Assembly (NCBI GenBank): GCA_003260075.1
Contig: QLIY01000349.1
Coordinates: 54,279 to 118,278, forward strand
Length of the DNA stretch: 64,000 nt
Direction of reading: 5' to 3'
DNA from: Phallusia mammillata
Taxonomy: Eukaryota; Chordata; Ascidiacea; Phlebobranchia; Ascidiidae
Below, in pieces: positions 1 through 10,975 of this stretch (its first letter is position 1; each line of letters begins with the position of its first letter). The notes beneath the pieces were generated by a model, which did no database searches, was not told the origin of the DNA, and saw only the letters and a program-made list of their open reading frames with translations. A program made the position numbers and the translations under genes.

Positions 1-223
1 TAACCATTTTTTGGCAAAATATTAGGTTTTTTGGAACGTTTTTACGGATTTCATCAAGGTTTTGGCAATTCAACAAAAATTTTTGAACATTTTTTAGTGG
101 AAATAGTAAAACTTTTTTGGAAACATTGTTTAACCAGTTTTGTTTCCAGGTCTTACTTGAAACGGCGGGTTGTGGCGATCCAGCTGATGCGAAGTGAACT
201 GAAAACTAAAGTTGGGGGGGGGG
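1..223 (+). repeat. Truncated duplicate of a TBK1-like intron end and exon
   Basis: Bases 1-213 repeat about 376-556 with scattered substitutions and indels. The copy includes the intron end with its TTTCCAG acceptor and the first 64 bases of the exon (150-213), then stops inside the exon at a run of ten G (214-223). The later copy at 493 is complete, has a donor and is the one used in the gene model. The divergence looks like two haplotypes rather than an old duplication. Confidence 0.8.
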
Positions 224-492
224 TAAAATAAAATAGTGAATTAGCTAAGAAATGTATTTATATTCTTTTTATTTCAACAAAATGTATACCCATATACATA
301 TTTAAATGCTGTTTCTAACACAGTTAGGTGATAAAATGGCAAAAGAGAATAAAAATCGACCTAAAAACATATTTTTACCTTTTTTGGCAAAATAGTAGGA
401 TTTTTTTAACGGGTTTCATTTAAAGTTTTGGAAAATTAAACAGAAATTTTAAAACTTTTTTCGAAACACTGTTTAAATAGTTTTGTTTCCAG

Positions 493-3400
493 GTCTTACT
501 TGAAACGGCGGGTTGTGGCGATCCAGCTGATGCGAAGTGAACTGAAAACCAAAGTTGATTGCCTCAAAACATCGCTGGAAATCTTCGAAGAACAGTAAGT
601 GTTTCAAAAAATATTTTTTATTGTAAAAACATTGAATGACTTTACAAATATTGATATTTAATAACAAAAACGATTTTGTAATAAATACCCCCTTAATATG
701 TCTTCAATTTTCCGAACTTCCAACATTTTTCGCAACAAATATTTTTCATGTTATAAAAATATTTTTACAAAAATGATGTTTAAGGACAAAAACAATTTGT
801 AATAAATGTTTCCCTAAATTTATCATTAATTTTCCGACATGGCGCCATTTTTCGCAACAAATTCAGTGATTCAGCCATTATTGTGCAACACATATGTACA
901 GTCTGAATTGTTGGAAGTTTTCTCGCTAACTTTCCACAATTGTGACGTCACAAAGGAGCGATTCACAAATTCGCGCGATCATTGCGGCCGACGGATTTCG
1001 GAAATGATCAACAACTTTGGTAGAAATCCCCCAGAAATTTTACGAACACGAACAGACGATATCTAGATTAAGTTACCCAGCTGTTTTTACGAGTCTTGGA
1101 CGTTTGCCAGCTGTTTACGAGACTATAAATTTTAACTATAATCGTAAAACGCGATATTTTTCGATTAAGTCGGGCTGTTTAATCAATTTTGTTTAGTCCA
1201 TTATAAAACTGGCATTAAATTGTGAAAAATTTTGTAGATTTCTTTTTAATATTTTTTTTACATGACGAAAAAGAATATATTCTTGAGCGTTTTAAAAATA
1301 TTGTAATGATGATAAAATAATGTCGTGTGAAATCGTGCCCAATTCTGAAAAACTAGCTGTAAAAATGCCTCAATGACGTTTTTGTTGTTTGCTTTGATGA
1401 CACAATTCATACGTCACAAAGTCCAAAAATGTAAAAAAAAACTTTTTCTGCATATCTACTTTTTTCGCTCAAACGATTTTTAACTGTTCATGTTGATGAT
1501 GTAATTGATAAATAAATCAGCCAAGAAAACTAAGAACTAACAAATAACACGTAAACTGCGTTACAAATAACAAACCCTACTATAGTCTTTAGCCCAATTT
1601 TACCCAGTTTCTTAAACATTGCAATTAAAAACTCATAGCAAATTTAGGACCTACGCAATATTCCACAATAGGGTTTCCAAATTTACGCAGCGTTCCGTAA
1701 AAAACTTGTTGTTTCCTTCAGTTACCAGCGGGAAACTTCCCTACTTCGTGTCATTGCTATGATGCTCACCACTCCGCCAGAGGTCAATGAACTCAAAATG
1801 TATTTCACTCAAATCACCGAGAAAGCCAAGAATCTACGCCAGGTAAAATTGCGGGGTTACTCAAGGTCAAAAAACATGCCTGTTTAAAAGAAAATATGAA
1901 TTCACTTAAACAATGCTTTGTACTTATTATTTATTACAGTCAAATATTTCATCTATTTTAAGTGTATTTAAGCGTATTTTGAAGTAAAACGTTGGTAATC
2001 TTATCGTTTTTATATTGGACAAATAATATAAAACTGGCAACAGATAAAATTTGCATACAAACACCATACTGTATGTGGTGTTTGGGGGGGGGGAAAGTAA
2101 AACGTTGGTAATCTTATCTTTTTTATATTGGACAAATAATATAAAACCGGCAACAGATAAAATTTGCATACAAACACCATACTGTATGTGGTGTTTTTTA
2201 TAAGCCTAGAAAAATTGCAAACTGTTTTAATTTCACATTCAACCGATATTAAATGCAAATTTTTGAGTCATGTTGCTTCTGGACAATTCCAACACAAAAA
2301 TCTCTGATTTAATTTAATCGAATTTGTGTTTTCAAACACTAAATCTTTACAACGAAATCACTTCAGTTCTAACATGTAAATGGCCGATTTATGGTTTAAA
2401 ACCTTGTAAAAATTTACAGGCTGTGTAAAAAAGCAGTGTTGTTTTTGTGGCCGATGGCTCCTAATTTGCATATAAGCGATGATGTTTTGCATTTTTGTCG
2501 TCACAATTTCTATAGACTTGATTATTATTGGACCAAAATGCGCTTTTCAGTAAATCGTAGCACAAAAATATGTTGTTGTCAAAACACATGTATACGCTTA
2601 ACCTAGAGCAGGGATGGCGAACCTTTTTAGTTGAATGGGTCAAACATGATATCAAAAGTTGGAAAGAAAACAAAGTGGGTCACATATTTTGTTATGTGTC
2701 AATGTCAATGCTAAGATGCTTGTTGCTGCATCTTTTTAAGTCTTGTCCTAGGTTGTTTTCAATTTAATACACGCAGCAGTCGAATCTGAGCTGAGACGAT
2801 TCCTGGCCATTGATTTTATGAAATTCATNAACCCCTATTTATTGCCTAGATTACACAAATTAAACAATTTCTACCACTCATCCTTCCAAAATCAACCTTT
2901 TTAAACGCTTCTGCATTAAACAGTTTTTTCTCCTATTTGATATTTTACAAACGTTGGCCTCTACTGTGCTAAACCAGATAACCCAGCAAGCGCATAATAA
3001 CTGACTTCAAACAGACCTTTCATTTGCAGCTTGGTTATCTTTCGATTTTCTTCACAGGGGGGGGGGGCTATGCATTTTTGACCCCAAAATCAGTGTTTCC
3101 AAAAATATTTCTGCAATAAATAGAAAATTAAACTTGAATAAATGATATCTTTTTTGACGTAACTGTTTTTGGACACAATGACGTCAAAATGGCTTATTTT
3201 CACCCAGATTCGGAACGAGTTTGAGCAGGTCACAGTGCAAGTTCAGAACCTCGACCGAGCGATCATCCAAGATGAGACTCCGCGACGAGTTTTCGTGGAT
3301 GAGGGATCACGTAGCAACGATCGCCTCGAAGAAAAAATGAAAGTTTCTTCAGAAAGATCTCGCGATATTTGCAAACTTTTTAAACAACACAAGAGATACA

Positions 3401-5114
3401 AAAGTAAGAATGACGAAAACAACGATGACGTCATCCTCGTTTTTTCGTAATCTAACTTTTCTCTGTTACTACGAACCGCCGCTAGTATTCAAATAATAAC
3501 ACTACTTGTGACGTCGTATTATAACAGATCAGTTTCAGTCGCGAGATCATTGACCTCAAGTAATCCCGAGGTCATTGACCTTAAGTAACTCCGAGGTCAT
3601 TTTAGTGTGTTACCTACCTATTAAATATGATGGTAAAACAAATTAACTGCAATCGGAATAGTTTCTCTATTTATATTGATTCCATGACTGGAACCGAATC
3701 CGAATCTAACGAATCTTGATTTGTATCCGAAACTTAACCGAACTTTTTTACACTTTACACTTCTAAAATATCTTGAAATACCCGATTTAAAAGGATTCGA
3801 ATTCAAAATATTCGAATAGTTTTAACCGAATCTATTCGTTTCAGGACAAGCTTTTGCCGAGGATCACGTGCACAAGTTTGAAAAACAAAAATTATCGGAA
3901 ATTTGTGAAAATTCCGTCACCCTCTTCACTGATCAATCCGTGCCGAAATGCAAAAGATTGCACCGAGAATCTACAGCATGGTTCGGGTAAGTTTCTAACT
4001 TATGTTTGTTTTTAATCCGTCTTACTGCCTGTTTTTTTGCATTTTATTGCAAGTCTATTGAAGTTTTGCAATTTATTTTCCAATTTGTGTTAAATTGTAA
4101 TTTTGTTCTAAACTAAAATTGAAATAAAACCCCTATTTATTGCCTAGATTACACAAATTAAACAATTTCTACCACTCATCCTTCCAAAATCAACCTTTTT
4201 AAACGCTTCTGCATTAAACAGTTTTTTCTCCTATTTGATATTTTACAAACGTTGGCCTCTACTGTACTAAACCAGATGACCCAACAAGCGCATAATAACT
4301 GACTTCGAACAGACCTTTCATTTGCAGCTTGGTTATCTTTCGATTTTCTTCACAGGCATATGAGCGGTTACCAACGTCAGCTTTTCAACTTGGAGAAAAA
4401 TATGACGAGATTATGTGAGAAGTGTAAGAGACAAGAAGAGGCGGTTGGCGACCTGCAGCGCGTCTACCGCGATAAACTATCAATTGTCGAAGCTGTGTTG
4501 AAAGAAAACGCCGCTCGGTAAGTCAAAGACACGAAGTGACGTAATATATGACGATTTATTTTGCTATTATTCAATTTTATGAAATACGTTGTTACTATAT
4601 GTTATGTCGAAATACTGTAACTTTTTGCCGTTAGAACCAAAATTTAACTAAAAATCAGTGATGTCATAATAGTGACGTCATATGCAACTTCTGTTACGTC
4701 ATACGACTTTGACGTCATACTTAAACTTTTCGCCTTTACAACAAAAATTTAACTAAAATTGTTGAAATCATAATAGTGACGTCATTTGCAACTTTTGTTA
4801 CGTCATACGACTTTGCCGTCACTTTTTTTCTAAACTTTTTTCATTCCAGACCTAGTTACGTCATACGAGATTTGACGTCATTTTTAAACCAAAAAATGTT
4901 TTTGTTTCAATACCTGGTTACGTAAAAGAAATTCTGATGTCATACTTTTGTACGTCATAGAAATTGTGACGTCATATATTTATACTTTAGGCCCCAAAAT
5001 CCTTCCTCCTTACCTGGCGTCCCCGTTCTGGCCGCGGACCAGACAAAGCCAAGTGCGGCGTCATGGCCCTCACAACCCCCCAGCACACTAGGTGTCGCAT
5101 CCGGGAAAACGAGT

Positions 5115-5201
<87 letters not shown>

Positions 5202-8200
5202 ATCGACAACTTCGGGAATTAAGGAAAGGTCTTCAAGACGCCAAGAACAGTTTGATAGAAGTTCAGTCTGAAGTTGAAAACGGATCTGAAATATTAAAAC
5301 GGTTTGTTCAATTGTCATTTATTTGAAATAGTTGCATTTTTTTATGTTGGGGCAAACATTTTTTTCCGAACTGCTGGAACTGACTTAAATGCCAAAACTG
5401 CTTGGTATATAGTTAAGTTGTTTTTTTATAGCATTATCCCTGATAATGACAACATTATGTTGAAATGTTTGCAATGGAATGTTTTCATTACATATAAGCA
5501 CTGTGGCAGTTAAGAAAACTCAAGTCAAAACTTTCATGACATTGTAGGGACATATTTTGGGTCGCAAATGCGTTTTTTTGCTGGGCATGGAGCATTACTC
5601 TATACACTGGATTAGCCCCCTTTTACTGTTTACAATCGAAAATGTATTGCAATGTTACATTTAGGAAAATAGGTTCCAGTGAAAATGCAATCGCCCTCTT
5701 TGAACAGACAAACGCATTTTCAAAAGTACATTACTAATATATAAGTTATTGTTGCCAGGCATAATATCAAGTTTGTAGAGCTCTTCTGGCAAATGTAATT
5801 TTAGATACATTACTAATGTGCATTTTTTTAAAGTTCTGCAAAAAATGGAAAAGCAGTGCGTCGCAAGCTATTTTTCTGTTCAAAAATGCGGTAGCTGCTT
5901 TTTTAGCAACTATTTCGAAATTCTAAGAATTACACTTTGTTCTACTTTTAAAACCCACAACAACATCAGGTCAAATTCTTTACTTAGGAAATACCTCTAT
6001 ATGCATGACTGCAAACGACCTACTTTTACGGAGCCAGAACCCGCACAAAAAAACCCAGCATTTTTGGTCTCAAATTTCCAAAGTAGAACGGTGTCAAGGG
6101 GCCAACATGGCTCGTTGTTATGCTCGGTTGCTTACTTCTATTAGCTTTACGCGCCCCTGAATTCAAGTTCTGGCCTTGGAAATACCCTTAGCGTTCAAAA
6201 TAGTGTGACCTGAAGGTTACGGAGTGCTAAATTTGTGGAAATTCCGTCTAAAATACCGTTGTTGTCTTAATTTCTTATAGAATGTCTTAAGAGGGGAATT
6301 TGGCTTTAAAGAAAACCTCGGTTACGTTTGGACCAAAAATTGTCCGAATTAGGCGAAGATCCGGATTAACCGATGTCGATTAGTTAAAGCCCTACCACAT
6401 TACATATTATTTGTATCTCGAGTTTTGTCCGAATTAGGCGAAGATTCGGAGTAACCGATGTCGATTAGTTAAAGCCCTACCACATTACATATTATTTGTA
6501 TCTCGAGTTTTGTCCGAATTAGGCGAAGATTCGGATTAACCGATGTCGATTAAAGCCTTACCACATTACAAATCATTTGTACCCCAAGTTTGGCCTGAAT
6601 TAAGCAAAGATCCGGATTAACCGAGACTTACTGTATTAGCCAATAGGTTGTTGGATGTGCTATGCTATTGAAATTTGCATGGTAAAATTTTAGGTGCTGT
6701 GTTTTTGGTAAAGGGTATACTACCTTTATCACTGGTGGTCCAAATTTACCAAAAATAACCCCACTGGCCATTGTAAAGTCGTTTATTATGCAAATACTAA
6801 TTCGAAACGGACAAAAAGATTAAAAAACTTGACGTGATAGGAAGGGTAAAAACGTCAACGGTTTACAATCCCGCTATAGTAAATGCAAAACACCTTGTAA
6901 AGTAACGGGTCTTATTGAAAAACACACAAAGGGTACTACATTATTCATTGGTAAGCAAGCATACCATACGGTGCTTTCCCTAATTTGCATTCAAGTTTCC
7001 GTATCAGGGGCAGCCCCGTTTTGTTTGTGGTTTTTGTCAGTTTACTGTACGCGTGCCTGGGTGTCTATTTCGTAATGCTTGAATGCAAATTTGTCCTTTT
7101 TGTGGCCCTGACTTGACGTTCTTAAAGGGGTTTCGCTGGAATTTAATACCTTTGTCTGTTAGCTGCGAAACTAGGTCACTACCTCGAAAAAAAACGGAAC
7201 TTTGCCATTGGAAGTGAATGCGCTAGGTCAGTGGTTCCCAACCTTTTTTGACGCGACCTAACCTAAATACTTCCTAAAATTTTGTTTTGTAACTTCTCGT
7301 GACCCATGGACATGTATTCTTACCATTTTGGGTGTATTTTTGTCTGCAAATCAGGAAGGCTTTTCGAAAATTACTACGCCAGTCTTGAAAATCAAATCAA
7401 ATAAATATTATTTGTTTTTTCGACCAAACATTTCCATTTAGCTCGAACTTTAGAGCTGGTTTAGAGCATTATCAGCCAGACAACGCTCAACAGTCATCTA
7501 TAATATAACTTAGGACGTTACAAACAAAATTAACCATTATCACGCCAAGTTGTCATGAAATAATTATTGGGCAACAATTTATCTGTGAAAAAACGAAATA
7601 AAAATGTAGATGCTCTTATTGTCACATAAACAGGCGACCCAACAAAATTTTTTTAGACGACCCATAGGTTGGGAAACACTGCGCTAGATCACATTTTCTT
7701 TTTTACATGGTTTCATGCTTTGTTGTATTATATTGCTCACGAAACTTATAAATAGACCCTTGTATAGTGTATTTACTTTTTTATAGGTTTACAATTTCGC
7801 ATATTTATACATCGGAGAATGGGCCCAATAAGATGTTTTTTTTTAATTGTTGCTTAGCTGCTAAGAAAAAAGAATGGTTTTAGTAGAAATGATGCTATTT
7901 TATAAATTTATTGTAGTGTTATTTGCAACAATTTTTATCCTCAAATGCATTTGAATTATAGCAGTAACGACCAGTATTTTTTAGTGCGAAATTTGGACCT
8001 AAAGCTAAAACAAAACTTTTAAATACCACTTTTTTAACGGCCATGCACATATGTGTTATTTAACTGCCTGAAATATTTTTAGAAACACTGCAAAAACCAA
8101 CAATTTCCCAAAACACGCATTTGTATTTTTACAGATTGGGATCAATTGCGGCAACACCTCACACTAACGGCTCTCTAGCACACCCAATGGCCGGTGATGA

Positions 8201-8219
8201 TGCGCCAACGAATCGATAG
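493..8219 (+). CDS. TBK1: TBK1/IKK-epsilon-type kinase, C-terminal part (scaffold and adaptor-binding coiled coils)
   Basis: Seven exons: 493-594, 1722-1842, 3208-3403, 3845-3986, 4356-4517, 4991-5301 and 8135-8219, stop TAG 8217-8219. All introns are GT-AG and phases agree at every junction. The fourth exon encodes HKFEKQKL, nearly identical to HKFDKQKL of vertebrate TBK1, followed by a matching FTD segment. The sixth ends in a helix (LRELRKGLQDAKNS ... NGSEILKR) matching the C-terminal coiled coil that binds TANK-type adaptors. The last exon continues as LGSI, as in the vertebrate tail. The family phosphorylates IRF transcription factors in innate signalling and acts in autophagy. The kinase and ubiquitin-like domains lie left of the window. 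The sixth exon contains an 84-base G run (5116-5199); the frames before and after it disagree, so the linker sequence there is unreliable. TBK1 and IKBKE are vertebrate duplicates, so this is probably the single pre-duplication gene. Confidence 0.85.
1983..2195 (+). repeat. Direct duplication around a G10 run, TBK1-like intron
   Basis: About 100 bases (1983-2083) recur almost exactly after the G run 2084-2093 (2096-2195). The second copy reads on into unique sequence. The locus lies inside the intron after the 1722-1842 exon. Confidence 0.85.
2829..3067 (+). repeat. Misplaced copy of a TBK1-like intron end, bounded by N and G11
   Basis: Sequence 2830-3056 matches 4128-4355, the end of the intron before the 4356 exon, up to its CACAG acceptor. 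It begins at the only N of the window (2829) and ends at the G run 3057-3067. It lies out of order between other exons, so it looks like a small contig placed by scaffolding. Confidence 0.8.
4638..4980 (+). repeat. Degenerate tandem repeat rich in TGACGTCA palindromes
   Basis: Imperfect units of roughly 100 bases carry alternating TGACGTCA and TTACGTCATACGA motifs. Exact TGACGTCA occurs at 4673, 4710, 4777, 4873 and 4967. The array fills the intron between the 4356-4517 and 4991-5301 exons of the TBK1-like gene. Confidence 0.7.
5116..5199. other. 84-base poly-G run inside a TBK1-like exon
   Basis: A pure G run interrupts the Pro/Ser-rich linker exon. The correct frame before it (from 4992) and after it (from 5201) differ, so the run length is not biological. 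It probably replaces or joins missing sequence. Confidence 0.8.
6308..6634 (+). mobile_element. pogo/Tigger-like MITE with an internal tandem expansion
   Basis: Ends resemble AAAACCTCGGTTA and TAACCGAGACTTACTG. Inside are three tandem copies of about 90 bases, each starting near GTCCGAATTAGGCGAAGAT. Diverged single-unit relatives lie at 34887 and 41654. The assignment rests on terminal sequence style only. Confidence 0.5.
7229..7681 (+). mobile_element. hAT-like non-autonomous element (453 bp)
   Basis: Terminal inverted repeats CAGTGGTTCCCAACC and GGTTGGGAAACACTG. It is flanked by 8-bp direct repeats CGCTAGGT (7221-7228) and CGCTAGAT (7682-7689), one mismatch. No transposase frame. Confidence 0.8.
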
Positions 8220-10017
8220 AAAAAAGAAAAAGGGCGCGAGAGACTTTGTGATGGACCCCAGCGGTCCGGACTAACACTTCTCTCGCGTTGCCAATTTCAC
8301 TTAGCAATTGTTTATTTTTATTCGACACCAAGCACATGGCTGCATTGCGGCAATTACTCGATTTTTTATGTTTAAATTATGCTTTGTTTTATTCTTTTTC
8401 TTCTTTTGCTCTGTAGTGATGGTATTTTTGCGCCTTTTTGCTATTTTTATAACAGCGAGGCATGAAAACTTCTTATTTTAGCTTTTAAATGATGTCATTT
8501 TGATCGCAATTTCCAAATAACTAATTTTTTTCATGTAAATTCAGTAAAAATCAACTTTCAATCCTTGCAAGTCTAAAAAAACGGAAACTATTTTTTTTAC
8601 AGCTTTGAAAAAAATGTCCCGCGGTCTCATTCATAAAAACTCGATCGAAAAATATGTGAACTCAAAGCGCTGAAGTTTCAATTTCTAGTTGCCGCATTTG
8701 CACGTTAAATTCGCTTATGACGTCACAATTGCCCTTGTCGTGCTGTTGTTACAATTTCCTTTTTGCTGAAACAGAAATATGACAAATTTAACCAATAATG
8801 CCAATGATTTGTATTTTTGAAGGCCAGTGTTTCACAAAATTTTCCACTTTGTAGAACATTACATTAATTTCTTGCAAAAAAATGAATGAAAGGCTTTATG
8901 AAGCACGCGGGTGATCTTTTTCAGTGTAACTTTTTTTCGTTCTAATATCTACGTATTTGTCTTTGGCAAACTCTTTGGATAAAATGTGAAAAAATCCCTT
9001 AAAAATCACGATTTTATTACATAACAAACAGTGGAAATATTTTAAGTGCAATTAAAAGTTTCCGTCGAAGTCTTGTGTCTGAAACGGCCAAGAATGATTT
9101 TTAGAATTGGCGCCTAATGAGGTATTAGCTTTGTCATCTCAAGACTGTTTTTTGGTACGTTAAACAGGCAAGGATTACATCGTTGAAATTTCCATTTTAA
9201 CACAAAACAAAAGTAAGACTAGTTGAGTCATCTAGGCTAGGCATTGGTTGTAACTAAATACTTATAAAAATCAACTGCCAAGTCGGAAAAGTTTTTCAAT
9301 TCTAGGACGTTGCAAAGTGCAGAAAAGAGCGAATATCAAGGCTATATGATTAGGCAAAAATGTGTGTAACTTTTATGAAAACGGATAATGAGCTATTTGG
9401 CTATGTTTCCGAAGATAAATTGGTTTTGTTTATCAATTTCTGCAGTTTAGATACATATAAAGGCGGGATTCAATTTTTTGCAAGCTGGTTCTATCAAAAA
9501 AGTCATATTTTGCAGCCGGTTCTGTTGCAACATCTCATAAAATTTCGTGTGACGGTTCTACAGAACCGGTGCGAAGCGGCTGAATCCCACCACTGTATAA
9601 AGGGGTAATAGCTTAAGTCAGAAAAGAAACAGGACATTGCAGACATTTTTGCATGAAAACGTTTGGACTAAAAAATAAGTTTGAGAGATGAGTTTATTTC
9701 GCTTGGTGTTTATTTCATTTTTACCGCTTCAGGTAATATAATCTAACAAGAATTGCAATTTTAGTGTTTTTTGGTATTTTTTTAATAAACTGTATATTTG
9801 TAATCACAATAAACGATTGCAAATTCGCCCAAAATGGCCAACGAGCCTCATTCCAAAATTCTAACTTCTGTCGGCTACGTTTAGTGTGTTATCGTCAAAC
9901 GGGGAATTTATTTTGTCACGTTTTTATTTGCGTCTGTCAAGTTTCGTCAGCATTTTGTAAACTGAACAAAGTAATTCCGAAATAATTCGTTGTTCAGGCT
10001 ACTTTAATCACTTAAAT
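8220..10017. other. Intergenic, TBK1-like 3' flank to TRABD
   Basis: No gene recognised. It should hold the 3' UTR of the TBK1-like gene and the TRABD promoter. One TGACGTCA lies at 8718 and one hAT-like MITE at 9464-9595. Confidence 0.6.
9464..9595 (+). mobile_element. hAT-like MITE, family A (132 bp)
   Basis: Contains the family A end GGCTGAATCCCACCACTG and an inverted start CGGGATTCAA. A perfect 8-bp target duplication TATAAAGG flanks it (9456-9463 and 9596-9603). Relatives lie at 15428, 16020, 44429 and 50671. Confidence 0.75.
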
Positions 10018-10916
10018 ATGGATACCAGTGCTAGTCATGACGAGTATTTAGTGTTGAATGGCTCTGAAGACGATGCCGAAGGGGATAAAATTAAGGAAAA
10101 AGCAACAGATGTGCAAGAACAGCAGAATGTGTCCAGCGACGAAGACAGTTCGGATTATGAAGATGGTGATGAAGATTCGGAATTAGAAATGCAACTTGAT
10201 GACGATGACATGACGGAAAGCAATGATTCGCTTAAGGGTAAAACCCGTGTAATGTGTTCAATTGGAAATATACAAGTCAAGAACTATGAATTTCGGTTGA
10301 CAAAAACAGTTTTAGCAGTGCAACCGTTTCAGAAAGTGCTACAAATTAGCCCCTTTCCATGTTTTCTGGTGTAATTCAAGTTTTGTAATGATAAAAATTG
10401 CTACAAATACAACTACTCTAAATATATAAAAATATGGGGATATACAAGTATACTAAAGCATTCTATTTTGAGGTAAACATCAACTCATTTGAAGGTCACT
10501 CTCCATTTTACACCATATGTTTTTAAGTGTAGCAAACTAAATCACATTTCTCTTCTACTTTGTCCCTGTATACATATGGTTCAGTTTTACAGTCATCGAA
10601 AGACAGCAGGTCTAATACTGCATTTTGTAAAAACAAGTGCCACTCCAGTCTGCAGAGTGTGGCAGCTGCACGCGCAAATTAAAAAAAAAAAAAATTTTGC
10701 ATGGGGGGGGGGGACATTTGAAGGTCACTCTCCATTTTACACCATATGTTTTTACAAGTGTACCGAACTGAATCACATTTCTCTTCTACTGTGTCCCTGT
10801 ATATATATGGTTCAGTTTTACAGTCATCGAAAGACAGCTGGTCTAATACTGCATTTTGTAAAAACAAGTGCCACTGCCACATTTAAAAAAGACAGATAAC
10901 AGTCAGGGGTCTTGAA

Positions 10917-10975
<59 letters not shown>

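Larger units (their letters stand above)
5302..8134 (+). other. Last intron of the TBK1-like gene, no coding sequence seen
   Basis: The donor follows AAACG at 5302 and the acceptor ends at 8134. The intron carries a pogo-like element (6308-6634) and a hAT-like element (7229-7681). The open frame at 5818-6144 shows no splice sites or family similarity. Confidence 0.65.

Noticed and set aside
839-1066. 75-codon frame between TBK1-like exons
   Set aside because: Lies in an intron; no family similarity and not needed to keep the frame.
4638-4980. CRISPR-like repeat array
   Set aside because: Units are imperfect, lack uniform spacers, and lie in a eukaryotic intron.
4955-5326. Long polyproline or polyglycine open frames across 5116-5199
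   Set aside because: They come from the G run. Splice sites and homology show a different frame on each side.
5818-6144. 108-codon frame in the last TBK1-like intron
   Set aside because: Composition like surrounding intron; no splice sites or homology.
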